From JACCXG01 sp963717745 (lineage in GTDB: Bacteria; Acidobacteriota; Vicinamibacteria; Vicinamibacterales; 2-12-FULL-66-21): DNA of 64,000 nucleotides. The notes under the pieces were generated by a model. The model had not been told where the DNA came from. It did no database searches and worked only from the letters and a program-made list of their open reading frames with translations. Shown piece by piece: positions 17,756 through 28,592 of this stretch (its first letter is position 1; each line of letters starts with the position of its first letter). The DNA lies in the NCBI GenBank assembly GCA_963717745.1, contig CAVQXJ010000012.1:1-64000 (forward strand), given 5' to 3'. A program made the position numbers and the translations under genes.

Positions 17756-18833
17756 ATGATTCAGACCATCGCCGACCAGCGGCTCCGGAATCAGTCCCTC
17801 GTTCCGGCGCGCCATCGCACCGCCGCCGCCGTCGTCGCGTGGCTCGGCGCCGTCCAGGCGCAGGAGTACGAACCGGCGAAATGGGGCCTCGGCTTGCGGA
17901 TTGCGGGCGACGCGGTCGACGCCAGCGTTGAGCGCGCGTTCGAAGAGGGGAGGATTCTCCGCACCCACCTCATGCGTCCGACCTGGCATTTCGTGACGCC
18001 CGCCGACATCCGATGGATGCTGGAGCTGACGGGACCCCGGGTGCAGCGGGTGATGGCTCCCTACAACGGTCACCTCGAGCTCGACGTCGCCACGCTGACC
18101 CGGGGTACGAAGATCATCGAGCGCGCGCTCGGCGATCGCCAGTACCTGACCCGGACAGAGCTAGGAGAGCGGCTGCAGCGCGCCGGTCTCGAGATGGTCG
18201 GCATGCGCCTCGCCCACCTCGCGATGCACGCCGAACAGGAAGGGGTGATCTGCAGCGGGCCGCGCCGTGGGAAGAAGTCCACCTACGCGCTGATCGCGGA
18301 GCGCGCGCCGGGCGCCCCGCGGCTGTCGCGCGACGAGTCGATCGCCAAGCTGACGCTCCGCTTCTTCAAGAGTCACGGGCCGGCCACGGTTCGCGACTTC
18401 GTGTGGTGGTCGGGACTCCCGACCGCGGATGCGAAGCGCGGGCTCGAGATGATCAAGGCCCGCCGCGAAGAGGTCGACGGCCAGATCTATTGGACGGCCG
18501 GTTCAATGCTGCCGCCGATGCCCCGCCCGCCGCTTGCCCATCTGCTGCCGATCTATGACGAATACATCGTGGCCTACCGCGATCGGGGGCCGGTCCCCCA
18601 CGGGCCATTGGGGATTACCTCGGCGGCGGGCGGCTTTGTGACGTTCCAGCACGCCGTGGTGATCGCCGGCCGGATCGCCGGGACCTGGAGACTGACGCGC
18701 AGCGCGAAGGGGATTGCGCTCGCCGCGACCCTGGCTTCGCCCGGTGAAGCGAGGCGAGCGAATCGCGCTGGCCGAGGCGGCCCGCCGCTACGAGCGGTTC
18801 GTCGGAGTTCCGGTGAGCTTGTCGGTGGGCTAG
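17756..18833 (+). CDS. Winged-helix DNA-binding protein (HTH_42, AlkX/YcaQ-like), frame break near 3' end
   Basis: About 358 residues if read across one frame break near 18745. The N-terminus has a family QAQEYEPAKWGLGLR motif at about 35-50, then RTHLMRPTWHFVTPADIRWML, winged-helix repeats and LLPIYDEYIVAYRDR. After ~18745 the expected C-terminus (ERIALAEAARRYERFVGVPV and on) continues in another frame to a TAG at 18833; the unshifted reading runs on to 18913 through a repeat. Family members include DNA glycosylases that unhook crosslinks (E. coli YcaQ/AlkX), but many are uncharacterised. Confidence 0.8.
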
Positions 18834-19145
18834 TTCCACCGCCGCCCGCCCGTCACGGTTCCGCTGCGCGGGTGGCACGACGACACGACGAGACGACGAG
18901 ACGACGTCAATAAGTTGGTTTTCTCCTGAACTCCTGGTCCTCCTGTAAATCCCCCGGCCCTCGAATCACCCGTGCGCGTCTGAAAGCACCCGAACGCCGC
19001 GAGGTGCCCGCCGCGAACCGCCTCCGCCAAGGCTACGGCGCGGCAGGCCCCCGAACCCGCGAACCGCGAGCCCGCGGCCGCGACTCAGCGAACAAGAGTG
19101 ATAGCCTTCGGCATTGGTTCGGCTCTGCAAGAGAGGGATGGCTCG
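18834..19145. repeat. Gene-free 312 nt with two repeat pieces
   Basis: This holds a run of ACGACG-type units (18875-18907, starting GCACGACGACACGACGAGAC), which recurs at 41981-42013, and a single right arm of the CAGGAGG element (18920-18949). From about 19000 to 19090 there are GC-rich phrases (CCTCCGCCAAGGCTACGGCG; CGAACCCGCGAACCGCGAGC) of REP-like character. I see no gene. Confidence 0.7.
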
Positions 19146-21840
19146 ATGATGCTTCACCGTGTTGCGCGCCTCGCGCGAGCGTTGATTGTGCTGGCCGTGG
19201 TCGCCTCGGGCAGCTGGCTGCGGACCGACGCGGCCCAACCCGCTCGGCCAGACCGCGCTGCCGTCGCCGGAGCAGTTCTTCGGCTACCAGATGGGCGCCG
19301 ATCGCAAGCTGGCGAACTGGGACAAGCTGCACGCCTACTACCAGACGCTCGCCAAGACCGCTCCCAACCTGCGGCTGGTGGAGCTGGGGAAGTCGAGCGA
19401 GAACCGTCCCTACATCGCTCTCTTCATCTCGTCGCCGGCCAACCTCGCGAAGCTCGATCGCCTGCGGCAGCTCAACGCCCGGCTGGCCGACCCGCGCGGA
19501 CTGTCCGAAGCGGAAGCCCAGAAGATCATCACGGAAGCGCGCGCGGTCGTGATTCAGAGCTTCGCGCTGCACTCGAGCGAGGTCGCCGCGGCGCAGACCG
19601 CCGCCGAGTACGTCTACGACAGCGTGACCCGCAAAGACGAGGAAGCACAGCGGATGCTCGACAACGTCATCAGCATCGTCGTGCCCTCGATCAATCCCGA
19701 CGGGACGCAGATGATTGCCGACTGGTACATGGAGTATGTCGGGACTCCCTATGAGGCGGCGGGACTGCCGTGGCTCTATCAGAAGTACTCGGGGCACGAC
19801 AACAACCGCGACGGCTTCGCGCTGAACCTGCCGGAGTCCCAGAACCTCGCCAAGCTGATGTATCGCGAGTGGCTGCCGCAGGCCTACGTCGATCACCACC
19901 AGATGGGCGGCGGCAACGCCCGGCTCTATATCCCGCCGTATGCCGAGCCGATCCGTCCGGACGGTGATCCGCTGGTGTGGCGCGAGATCGCGTGGTGGGG
20001 CGCGCAGATGGGCAACCGCCTCGAAGCGAGCGGGAAGACCGGTGTGATTGGCAACGCGATCTATTCAGGCTGGGGGCATATGGGCTTCCACTGGATCACC
20101 CCGTTCCACAACATCGCCGGCATGTTGACGGAGTCGGCGAGCGCGCGGCTGGCGACGCCGGTCTACGTCCATCCGGATCAGCTGCGCGGCGGACCGCGCA
20201 ACCTTCCCGAGTACGAACCGCAGACCAACATGCCGAGCGTCTGGCCGGGCGGCTGGTGGCGGGTGCGCGACATCGTCGAGCAGCAGAAGATTGCCGCGTG
20301 GGCGACCGTCGACCTCGCCGCCCGCAACCGCGAGGTCGTGCTGTGGAACATGTATTTGAAGGGCACGCGTCAGAGCGAGCGCGGCGCCAAGGGGGAGGTC
20401 AAGGCCTACGCGATTCCGATGCCGCAGCACGATTCGCTGACCGCCAGGAAGCTCGCGAACCTGCTGCTCAACTCCGGGGTCGAGGTGCACCAGACCACCG
20501 CGTCGATCACCGTCGACGGCCGGGTGTATGGCGCCGGGTCCTACATCGTGTCGATGGCGCAGCCGAAGACCGGGCTGATCCGGTGGATGCTCGGCCGCAC
20601 GTTCTATCCGGACAACACCTACACGCGTGATCGCGAGGGCAATCCGATCCGGCCGTACGACATGGCGACCGATGTCTTCAGCGAGTTCATGGGCGTGCGG
20701 TGCGATCCGCTGCCCGATCCGATCACGCAAGGGTTGACCAGGATGACGGCGCCGTCCTGGCCGGCCGGCACGGTGGCGGCCGGCGCCGCCAACGGGTATG
20801 TGCTCAGCACGAAGCAGAACGACGCGTTCCGGGCGGTCAGCCGGTTGCTCGACAAGGGCGCGACGGTTCGCCGCGTGCCCGCGGGCGATGGCTTCACGCC
20901 GGGAGACTTCGTCGTCACCAGCGCGCCGGCCGGGTTGGCCGCCGAGGTGGCGAAGCAGACCGGCGTCGATTTCGCCGCGCTCTCGTCTCCGGTGCCCGCG
21001 TCCGCCTACCCGCTGCGCAAGCCTCGCATCGCGATGTATCAGCGCTACGGCGGCGGCAACATGGACGAGGGCTGGTCGCGGCTGATGTTCGAGCAGTTCG
21101 AGATCCCGGTGAAGCCGCTGATGGATGCCGAGATCCGCAAGGGCGATCTCGGTGCGAGCTACGACGCGATCATTCTTCCCGCCGACTCGATCGCGGCGAT
21201 GACCGGCGAAGCGCCGGCCGCGGGGGCCGGCGGTCGCGGCGGCGGCGCCGGCCGGGGCGGTGGCGGCGAGGGCGAGGGTGCGGGCCGGCAGGGCGGAACG
21301 CCCCCCGCCTACCGCAGCGGGTTCGGCGCCGACGGCGTCAAGATGCTGCAGGCGTTCGTGCAGAAGGGGGGCACGCTCATCACGTTCGCCCAGGCCGGCG
21401 ACTTGCCGATTCAGCGCTTCGGCCTGCCGCTGCGGAACGTGGTGGCCGGACTGACCTCGAAGGAGTTCTGGTCACCGGGATCGACGCTGCGGGTGCGTTT
21501 CGACAATCGCCACCCGCTCGCGTTCGGGATGCCGCGCGAGGGCTATGCCCTGTTCCTGGCCGGGAGCCAGGCCTACGAAGTGACCGCCTCGAGCCCCAAC
21601 GTGGAGATCTTCTCGACCTTCGTCGATCGGGAGATCCTCCAGAGCGGATGGCTGCTCGGCGAAAGCGTGATTGCGAAGAAGGCCGCGGCGGTCTCGGTCG
21701 GTCACGGCGCCGGCCGCGTCGTGCTGCTCGGATTCCGGCCGCAACATCGCGATCAGACGCACGGCACGTTCAAACTGGTCTTCAACGCGCTGTTCACGGC
21801 GCCGGCGTCGGCGCCGCCGACCTCCGCCATGCGCCACTGA
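19146..21840 (+). CDS. Secreted M14-family zinc carboxypeptidase, large form (frame break after signal peptide)
   Basis: About 897 residues if the signal peptide in frame with the ATG at 19146 (MMLHRVARLARALIVLAVVA) is joined to the body, which reads from about 19240 in another frame; without the join the body would have no export signal. The M14 domain (about 35-330) shows HSSE zinc ligands, PSINPDG, GHDNNRDGFALN, a DHHQMGG ligand and GMLTESAS with the catalytic Glu. The C-terminal half is a GATase-like Rossmann domain, with a Gly-rich insertion at about 690. It is a paralogue of the gene at 24400. Confidence 0.87.
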
Positions 21841-21850
21841 GGGCAGCACC

Positions 21851-22567
21851 ATGTTCCACGGACTCCAGAAGTCAGTTTGGATGCGGGCGGCCTGGACCGC
21901 CGCGATCGCCGGCGTCATCGCGGGAGGAGTCGTGGCGATACGCTCCGCGTCGCAGGCCGAAGCCGCTCGCGTGATTCCCCCGCCGGCCGCCGACGCCAGC
22001 GCCAGCCAGGCCACGTCCGAGGTCGCGGTGCTCGCCGGCGGATGTTTCTGGGGCGTGCAGGGCGTCTTCCAGCACCTGAAGGGCGTCACCGGCGCCGTGT
22101 CCGGCTACGCCGGCGGCGCGAAGCACACGGCGCACTACGAACAGATCGGACAGGGCACCACCGGCCACGCCGAATCGGTGCGGGTGACCTTCGATCCGCG
22201 GCAGATCACCTACGGCCGGCTGCTGCAGGTGTTCTTCTCCGTCGCCCACGATCCCACCCAGCTGAATCGGCAGGGGCCCGACTTCGGCACGCAGTACCGG
22301 TCGGCGATCTTCCCGGCCAACGCCGACCAGGCGCGCGTCGCCAAGGCCTACATCGATCAGCTCAACGCCGCCCGCGCGTTCGACAAAGCCATCGTCACCA
22401 GGATCGAGATGAACCACCCGTTCTACGAGGCGGAGGACTATCACCAGGATTTCCTCACCCTCCATCCCACCCATCGCTACATCGTCGTCAACGACCTCCC
22501 GAAGATCGAGGAGCTGAAGCGAGTGTTCCCGGATCTGTATCGGGCCACGCCGGTCTTGGTCAGATGA
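21851..22567 (+). CDS. msrA: Peptide methionine (S)-S-oxide reductase, exported
   Basis: 238 residues. An N-terminal membrane/signal segment (about 10-32) precedes a complete MsrA domain with catalytic Cys in AGGCFWGVQ (about 66), the GYAGG motif, GHAESVRVTFDP and YHQDF near the C-terminus. It reduces methionine-S-sulfoxide in proteins, here probably in the periplasm. It starts 10 nt after the M14 peptidase stop and is likely co-transcribed, fitting a cell-envelope protein maintenance set. Confidence 0.94.
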   Translation: MFHGLQKSVWMRAAWTAAIAGVIAGGVVAIRSASQAEAARVIPPPAADASASQATSEVAVLAGGCFWGVQGVFQHLKGVTGAVSGYAGGAKHTAHYEQIGQGTTGHAESVRVTFDPRQITYGRLLQVFFSVAHDPTQLNRQGPDFGTQYRSAIFPANADQARVAKAYIDQLNAARAFDKAIVTRIEMNHPFYEAEDYHQDFLTLHPTHRYIVVNDLPKIEELKRVFPDLYRATPVLVR

Positions 22568-22570
22568 GAT

Positions 22571-22736
22571 CGGGGTCCGAGGTCCGTGGCCGCGTAGTCC
22601 GGGGTTCGAAAACCTTATCGATCGTTCGCACGATCTGGGTGAAAGACAGCGTCGTTGGCTGGTTGCGGCGGCGTCGACCCGGCTGGCTCGATCGGGCTCT
22701 GTCCGCGGACCGCGGACCGCGGACCGCGGACCGCGA
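22571..22736. repeat. GGACCGC-armed inverted repeat (family C copy 1)
   Basis: The left arm 22571-22604 (GGTCCGAGGTCCGTGG-type) and right arm 22701-22736 (four GGACCGC units) flank a 92-nt core that begins AAAACCTTA and contains GATCTGGGTGAAAGA and GCGTCGACCC. The core is recognisably related to that of the copy at 42493-42687. It lies between msrA and the metallophosphoesterase gene. Confidence 0.8.
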
Positions 22737-22780
22737 TCTCGTTACATGGTCGACAACGATCGGTGACAGAATCGCGCCTC

Positions 22781-24203
22781 ATGCCCACCCATGCTTTTCG
22801 CCTCGCTCCTCTCGTCGTGGCGCTGAGTCTCGGCGTCGCCCCGCACGCCCAGCAGCCGGGGCCCGCGCCGGAAGCCCTCCCGCTGTCGCCGGCCGTGCTC
22901 GCGCGGCTGCCCCAGGAATGGCGAGAACCGGTGAGAAGCATCAAAGCGACCGATCAGGAACAGCAGCGGTTCATGAAGGTGACGGAGGTCGTCCTGCGCC
23001 AGACGCTCGGCGCGGCTGCTCGTCCGCAGCCGGGCCGCCGATGGGTTTCTGAAGGCCCAGCTCACGAAGGATCCGGCGCCCGCGGTGCGGACCGCGATCG
23101 TCACCGCCATCGTGGCGGACTCCCGATGGAATGCGCTGTCAGATACGCCGTCGCTGATCGAAGGCGTGATCGCGCGGGATCCAGATCCGTCGGTCTCGGT
23201 CGCGGCGCTCGAAACGCTGCGGCGCTGGCGGATGCGCCAGTTGAACGGGCTGTTGGCGGAGCGTCTCGCCGCGGAAGCGGGCCGTCCCGTGAACGCGGCG
23301 ACCCTGTCGCCGTTGATCGAGGCGCAAGAGCGCTGGATTGCACTCGAGCGCGGCTCGATGCTTCCCGCGTTCATGCGCACACCGCCGCCGGTCTTCCCGG
23401 TTGCGCCAACTGACGCGCCGATTCGCGTGCTGGCGTTCGGCGATTTCGGCAACGGTTCGCCGGACCAGAAGCGGGTGGCGCAGACCATCGCCGCCTATCA
23501 TCAGACGCAGCCCTTCAACCTGGCGATCACGCTCGGCGACAACTTCTACAGCGTCGGCATGGAGAGCCCGGCCGACCCGCGCTGGCAGACGTGGTTCGAG
23601 GATCTCTACGCGCCGCTCGGCATCCCGTTCTTCGCCTCGCTCGGCAACCACGACTGGGGGCATCCCGACAGCCCCGCCTCGGAGATTCTCTACACCGGGA
23701 AGACCCCGACCTGGCGGATGCCGGCGGCCTACTACACCTTCACCGCCGGCCCGGTGCAGTTCTTCGCCCTCGACACCCAGAGCGTGGCGCTGGCGCAGAA
23801 GCAACGCGACTGGCTCGACCGCGAGCTGTCGAACAGCCAGGCGCGCTGGAAGATCGTCTACGGCCACCATCCGATCTACTCGGACGGCAACTACGAGGAT
23901 CGCCCGGATCTGATTGCTTCGCTGCTGCCGATCCTCGCCAACCGCGCCGACGCCTACATCTGCGGTCACGATCACAACCTGCAGGCATTGCAGCCGCAGC
24001 GCGGCGTGCGCTTCTACGTCGCGGGCGGCGGCGGCGCCGGTCTCTACGACGTGACCGAGTCGCCGCGCTCCCTGTTCGTCAGCCGATCGAACGGCTTCGC
24101 GGTGCTCGACGCCGACGCCAATCGCCTCGTCATCAAGCTGGTGGATGACACCGGGAAGGTGGTCTACGAGGACCCGATCACCAAGCCGTTGACCTCTCAG
24201 TAA
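22781..24203 (+). CDS. Secreted metallophosphoesterase (purple-acid-phosphatase-like), one frame break
   Basis: The ATG at 22781 gives a signal peptide (about 1-22). Near 23005 the coding sense moves to another frame, where a HEAT-like segment (LLVRSRAADGFLKAQLTKDP) leads into the rest, about 473 residues in all. The C-terminal calcineurin-like domain has all metal-ligand motifs: FGDFGNGSPDQ, ITLGDNFYS, SLGNHDWG, YGHHPIYSDG and CGHDHNLQAL. It is expected to be a periplasmic or outer-surface acid phosphatase. Substrate unknown. Confidence 0.87.
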
Positions 24204-24210
24204 GTGATCC

Positions 24211-24368
24211 TCCGCGGTCCGCAATCCGTAGTCCGCAGTCCGGACAGTGCCGCTCGATAACGCGGGTGAAAAGCGCCACCAGCAGCTCGTTGCGGCGCTT
24301 TTCACCCAACACTCGTGAATGGCTCCGCACGGACCGCGGACCGCGGACCGCGGACTGCGGATTGCGGC
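24211..24368. repeat. GGACCGC-armed inverted repeat with perfect inner stem-loop (family C copy 2)
   Basis: The left arm is 24211-24244 (GCGGTCCGCAATCCGTAGTC-type) and the right arm 24325-24368. The 80-nt core holds a perfect 14-bp stem: GGGTGAAAAGCGCC (24264-24277) with GGCGCTTTTCACCC (24294-24307) and a 16-nt loop. It fills the gap between the phosphoesterase and the second M14 peptidase. Confidence 0.85.
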
Positions 24369-24399
24369 TTAAGATGTCACCTTGGAACAGAGGACATCG

Positions 24400-27012
24400 A
24401 TGGCGAACGTCCGTAGGGGTCGCGGCGCGATCGGTCTGGTGATCGCGGCGCTGACCGCGTCGGTCGCGGTGTCGGCGCAGGCGTCGCGCATCCCGTCGCC
24501 CGACTCCAGCATCGGTTTCGCGCCCGGCACCGAGTCGAAGCTGGCCACCTACGACCAGACCATCGACTATTTCCGGAAGCTCGATGCCGCCAGCGATCGG
24601 CTGACCCTGGTCGAAGCGGGCACCTCGACACAGGGGCGCACCTTTTACTTCGCGCTGATCTCGTCGCCGGCGAACCTGAAGAAGATCGATCGCTATCGTG
24701 CGATCGCCCGTGAGCTGTCCCGGCCCGAGGGCTTGAGCGAAGCGCGGGCGCGGGCGTTGGCGCGCGAGGGCAAGCCCCTCGTCCACATCGATGGCGGCCT
24801 GCATTCCACCGAGGTGGCCGGCCCGCAGCACACGCTGCAGCTGGCCTACGACCTGCTGACTCGCGGCTCGGACCCGCAGATCGCCAACATCCTCGACAAC
24901 GTCATCCTGATGCTGTGGCCGACCATCAATCCCGACGGTCATCAGATGGTGTCGGACTGGTACATGAAGAACGCCGGCACCCGCAACGAGACGCTGCCGC
25001 GCCTCTATCAGGAATATGTCGGCCACGACAACAACCGCGACGCTTACATGCTCAACATGATCGAGTCGCGCGTCGTCGAGCACACCTGGCGCCAGTGGGA
25101 GCCGCAGATCGTCTACGTGCAGCACCAGACCTCGCCGTTTCCGACCCGGATCTGGCTGCCGCCGTTCGCCGAGCCGATCGCCCCGCATGCGCCCTACCTG
25201 ATGTCGCGCCAGGTCAACACCATCGGCATGGCCATCGCGCAGGGGCTCGAAGAGCGCGGCCAGGTCGGCGCCACCCACATGGGGACCGGCTACGACGCGT
25301 GGTACGCGGGGTATGTCGACTACGCGCCGATGTTCAAGAACGTCGCCGCGTTCTGGACCGAGACCGCGCTCGCCGGCATGGCGTCGTCGCGCGAGTACAA
25401 GATCGACGTCTTTCCCGAGAACTACCGCGACCTGCGCCCGCAGGCGCTCTATGCGAGCCCGTGGGCGCCAGGACGATGGACGCTCCGCGATGCGGTCGAG
25501 TACATGGAAACGGCGTCGCTGTCGGTGCTCGATTACGCGGCGCGGTTCAAGGAAAACGTCCTGATGAACCGCTATCGATCGGGGAAGTGGCAGATCGAGA
25601 AGCATCGCCGCGAGGGGCCCTACGCCTACTTCGTGCCGCAGGATCAGCGCGACAAGGCGACCGCGGTCGAATTGCTGCGACGGCTCGCCTTCGCCGGCGT
25701 CCGGGTGGCGCAACTGACCGCTCCGGTCAGCGCCGAAGGTGAAACGTTTCCGGCCGGCACCTGGGTGATTCCCACCGACCAGGAATTCATCGCGCTGGCG
25801 CGCGAAGTCCTCGATCCGCAGCAGTATCCCGATCTTCGCGAGTTCGACGGCGGTCCGCCCGAACAGCCGTACGACGCCGCCGGCTGGACCCTGCCGATGA
25901 CGATGGGGGTGCGGGTGGTCACGGCGACGAAGCCGCTGGACCAGAGCGATCGGGAGAAGCTGAAAATGCTGGCCCCCGATTCGCCGCTCGATGCGCGGCC
26001 GACGCCGTACACCGCCGGCGCGGTGGACCGGGCCGCGTTCGACAGCGTGCCGGGTTCAGGCTTCGACACCAGTCCGATGGCCGCGGCCATCGTCCCGCCC
26101 AAAGGCAGGGTCCACGGCATCGGAACGCATCTTTCGATCAGTCCACAGGAAACCAACGCGTTCCGCGCGGTGAATGCCGCCTGGAAGGCGAATGGCACGG
26201 TTGGCCGGCGCGGCGACCGTTACATCATCAGCGGCCTGTCGGAGCCCGCCATGGCCGATCTGGCGACGTCGCTGGCGATCACCGGCGAATGCGTTGCCGC
26301 GCCCGGCGATCCGATTCGGAAACCGCGGATCGGCCTGTTCGAGCCGCCCAACAGCATGGACGCCGGCTGGACGAAATGGGTGCTCGAGCGGTACGGCTTC
26401 GAGCTCACCAGCCTGACCGCCGCTGACATCAGCGGGACGCTGAAGGATCGCATCGACGTGCTCGTGGTCGCCGACGAGGCGCGTGGCGTCCTTGGGAGCG
26501 GCTTCGGGCGCCAGGCTCCGGCCGCACCGGGCGTCGACGACGAGCCGCGAATCCGCGCGCTGGAAGGGTTCGTGCGTGCCGGCGGCACGCTGGTGGCGCT
26601 GAACCGCGCGGCGACGGCCGCGATCGATCAATTGAAGCTGCCGATTCGAAACGTGCTCGCCGGCCTCAACCGCCAGCAGTTCTTCGCCGGCGGGTCGGTC
26701 ATGAGGGTGACCACCGATCCCTCGCAGCCGGTGATGGCGGGCATGCCGAAAGACGCCGACATCTTCGTGTTCGGCGGCCCGGCGTTCGAGCCGGCCGCCG
26801 GATTTGACGGCGCGGTGCTGGCGTCCTACCCTGCCGACGGATCGCCGCTGCGATCCGGCTACCTGCTGGGCGAGCAGTATCTCCAGGGCAAGGCGGCGGC
26901 CGTCGACGTCCGGCTGGGCGACGGCCACGTCATCCTGCTGGGATTCAGGCCGCAGTGGCGGGGTCAGACCTTCGGGTCGTTCCGGGTGCTGTTCAACGCG
27001 CTTCTACGCTGA
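24400..27012 (+). CDS. Secreted M14-family zinc carboxypeptidase, large form
   Basis: 870 residues from the ATG at 24400, which has AGAGGACATCG ahead of it. It has a signal peptide (about 1-27), then an M14 domain: zinc ligands in GGLHSTEVAG, PTINPDGHQM, GHDNNRDAYMLN, VQHQTSPFPTRIWLPPFAEP and catalytic Glu region AFWTETALA. The C-terminal half (about 560-870) is a GATase-like Rossmann domain with FVRAGGTLVALN and ends ILLGFRPQWRGQTFGSFRVL. It is an intact paralogue of the gene at 19146. A carboxypeptidase on peptides outside the cell is likely; specificity is not inferable. Confidence 0.92.
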   Translation: MANVRRGRGAIGLVIAALTASVAVSAQASRIPSPDSSIGFAPGTESKLATYDQTIDYFRKLDAASDRLTLVEAGTSTQGRTFYFALISSPANLKKIDRYRAIARELSRPEGLSEARARALAREGKPLVHIDGGLHSTEVAGPQHTLQLAYDLLTRGSDPQIANILDNVILMLWPTINPDGHQMVSDWYMKNAGTRNETLPRLYQEYVGHDNNRDAYMLNMIESRVVEHTWRQWEPQIVYVQHQTSPFPTRIWLPPFAEPIAPHAPYLMSRQVNTIGMAIAQGLEERGQVGATHMGTGYDAWYAGYVDYAPMFKNVAAFWTETALAGMASSREYKIDVFPENYRDLRPQALYASPWAPGRWTLRDAVEYMETASLSVLDYAARFKENVLMNRYRSGKWQIEKHRREGPYAYFVPQDQRDKATAVELLRRLAFAGVRVAQLTAPVSAEGETFPAGTWVIPTDQEFIALAREVLDPQQYPDLREFDGGPPEQPYDAAGWTLPMTMGVRVVTATKPLDQSDREKLKMLAPDSPLDARPTPYTAGAVDRAAFDSVPGSGFDTSPMAAAIVPPKGRVHGIGTHLSISPQETNAFRAVNAAWKANGTVGRRGDRYIISGLSEPAMADLATSLAITGECVAAPGDPIRKPRIGLFEPPNSMDAGWTKWVLERYGFELTSLTAADISGTLKDRIDVLVVADEARGVLGSGFGRQAPAAPGVDDEPRIRALEGFVRAGGTLVALNRAATAAIDQLKLPIRNVLAGLNRQQFFAGGSVMRVTTDPSQPVMAGMPKDADIFVFGGPAFEPAAGFDGAVLASYPADGSPLRSGYLLGEQYLQGKAAAVDVRLGDGHVILLGFRPQWRGQTFGSFRVLFNALLR

Positions 27013-27038
27013 TGATGACCACGAAGAAATTGCTTGGC

Positions 27039-27124
27039 GTGGCTTCCGGCTTCAGCCGGAAGGCTGCGGCTGTCGGAGAAATTTGCAGGCCTCGGGCACC
27101 CTTCCGGCTGAAGCCGGAAGCCAC
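27039..27124. terminator. Perfect 25-bp inverted repeat (nested palindromes)
   Basis: 27039-27063 (GTGGCTTCCGGCTTCAGCCG and 5 more) is the exact reverse complement of 27100-27124, spaced by 36 nt. Each arm is itself a palindrome around CCGGCTTCAGCCGG. It lies between the M14 peptidase stop and the beta-propeller gene. A REP-type doublet or strong terminator is likely; there is no T-run. Confidence 0.8.
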
Positions 27125-27162
27125 AAGGAAAAATTCACTGGACGATTGAGGAGACAGAAGAG

Positions 27163-28200
27163 ATGAAACGAAGTCATGTGATGGTGAGTCTGGCAATGCT
27201 GGCGATCGGGATCGCGGCGGGCGCGCTGCTCGCGCAGCAGCCGGCGCCGGGACCGCAGCCGTTCTTCACCGGCAACCCCCTCGGCCTGCCGATCAATCCG
27301 GCCGCCGACGGCAAGTTCGAGGCGATGTCGTCGAACGTGAAAGTGTATGGCTCGATCTATTCGGTTGAGAGCTGCTCGTACGACCCCGATCGCGGCCTGA
27401 TCGTGGTGCCGAATCGCGGCGTCCCGCAGAATGTCCAGACCAACAACGCGTGGGTGTCGTTCCTCAACCACGACGGATCCGTCCACACCGCCCGCTGGAT
27501 CGGCGTGCAGAATCCCGGCGACGCGCGGGCCAACCTGACGCCGCCGCTCGTCCTGAACGAGCCATATGGCAGCGATATCGCCGGCGGCATGCTCTACCTC
27601 GCCGATCGCGACGGCGGGACCAACCCGAACGAGCCGAGCGTTGCGGTCATCCGCAAGTTCAACCTCAAGACCGGCGCCCCGGCCGGCGAAACCCGGGTCG
27701 AGAAGTCGACCTGGTTCAACGACATCGAGGCCGCCGACGACGGCACCGTCTACGCGACGGTGACCGGCGCCGGGGGTGAGAAAGCCGATCCGGCTGGCTG
27801 GCAGGTTTGGAAGATCGCACCCGACGGCACCGCGGCCATCTTCATCCAGGGAGCGCCGCTTCGGCAGCCCAACGGCGTCGCCTTCGACCCGCAGGGCAAC
27901 ATCGTCGTCGTCAACATCGGCAACAACGAGGTGCTGACGTTCTCTCGCGACGGCAAGCTGGTGAAGACGGAGAACGCGGCACAGCCCGGCAACGACGGCC
28001 TGGTGATCATGAAGGACGGCACCAAGTACGTGAGCAGCGTCACGATGGGCGGCGTGTCGCGGATTCGACCCAACCAGCCGGCGGAGCTGATCGCGCGCAA
28101 CATCCCGAACGCGGCGTCCATGTGCTACGACGCCGGGAAGAACCAGCTGGTGATTCCGATGAATCCGAACAACGGGCTGGCGTTCGTACCGCTCAACTAG
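27163..28200 (+). CDS. Secreted beta-propeller protein (SMP-30/NHL-like)
   Basis: 345 residues from the ATG at 27163 after a good GAGGAGACAG site. A signal peptide covers about 1-27. The rest is a beta-propeller with repeated blade phrases: GMLYLADRDGG, WFNDIEAADDGTVYATVTG, PNGVAFDPQGNIVVVNIGNNEVLTF and GLVIMKDGTKYVSSVTMGGVSRI. SMP-30/gluconolactonase and NHL proteins share this fold. No catalytic assignment is safe; a secreted lactonase or binding protein is possible. Confidence 0.82.
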   Translation: MKRSHVMVSLAMLAIGIAAGALLAQQPAPGPQPFFTGNPLGLPINPAADGKFEAMSSNVKVYGSIYSVESCSYDPDRGLIVVPNRGVPQNVQTNNAWVSFLNHDGSVHTARWIGVQNPGDARANLTPPLVLNEPYGSDIAGGMLYLADRDGGTNPNEPSVAVIRKFNLKTGAPAGETRVEKSTWFNDIEAADDGTVYATVTGAGGEKADPAGWQVWKIAPDGTAAIFIQGAPLRQPNGVAFDPQGNIVVVNIGNNEVLTFSRDGKLVKTENAAQPGNDGLVIMKDGTKYVSSVTMGGVSRIRPNQPAELIARNIPNAASMCYDAGKNQLVIPMNPNNGLAFVPLN

Positions 28201-28353
28201 AGCGCCCCACATCACCTCTGAGGTCTCTCTCTTCAGAGCCCCGCGACAGGCGCGACTAGTGCAAACAAGTCAGCCGAGGGCCCCCCCGCCTTGACGCCTC
28301 GGGTCAGTTGTCGAAAGATGGTTGGCCTGGGGCGCCACGCAAGGGCCGGAATC

Positions 28354-28542
28354 ATGACCGCGTTCAACGGCGTCCGCATCGCGATCACACTGTTCGTCCT
28401 GGTTCTCCTGGTCGTCGTGACACTGGGCTGGCGCTGGACCTCCAGCCATCAGCCACCGCCGCAGCGGACGGCCAGCCACGTCGTCCTCGCGATCTCGGCC
28501 GTGGGCGGGGTCTTCGCGCTGTGGAAAATCTGGCGGCGTTGA
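28354..28542 (+). CDS. Small membrane protein, unknown
   Basis: 62 residues from the ATG at 28354, with GGGCCGGA upstream. Two hydrophobic helices (about 7-27 and 43-58) are separated by a short Gln/Pro-rich loop, ending in a basic ALWKIWRR tail. I do not recognise a family. It starts a plus-strand run of membrane genes (28593, 29228, 30677) and may belong with them. Confidence 0.6.
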   Translation: MTAFNGVRIAITLFVLVLLVVVTLGWRWTSSHQPPPQRTASHVVLAISAVGGVFALWKIWRR

Positions 28543-28592
28543 GGCGCTCGGCCTGACGGCTCGGGCAAGATCATCGGGAGGGGCTCCCACGA

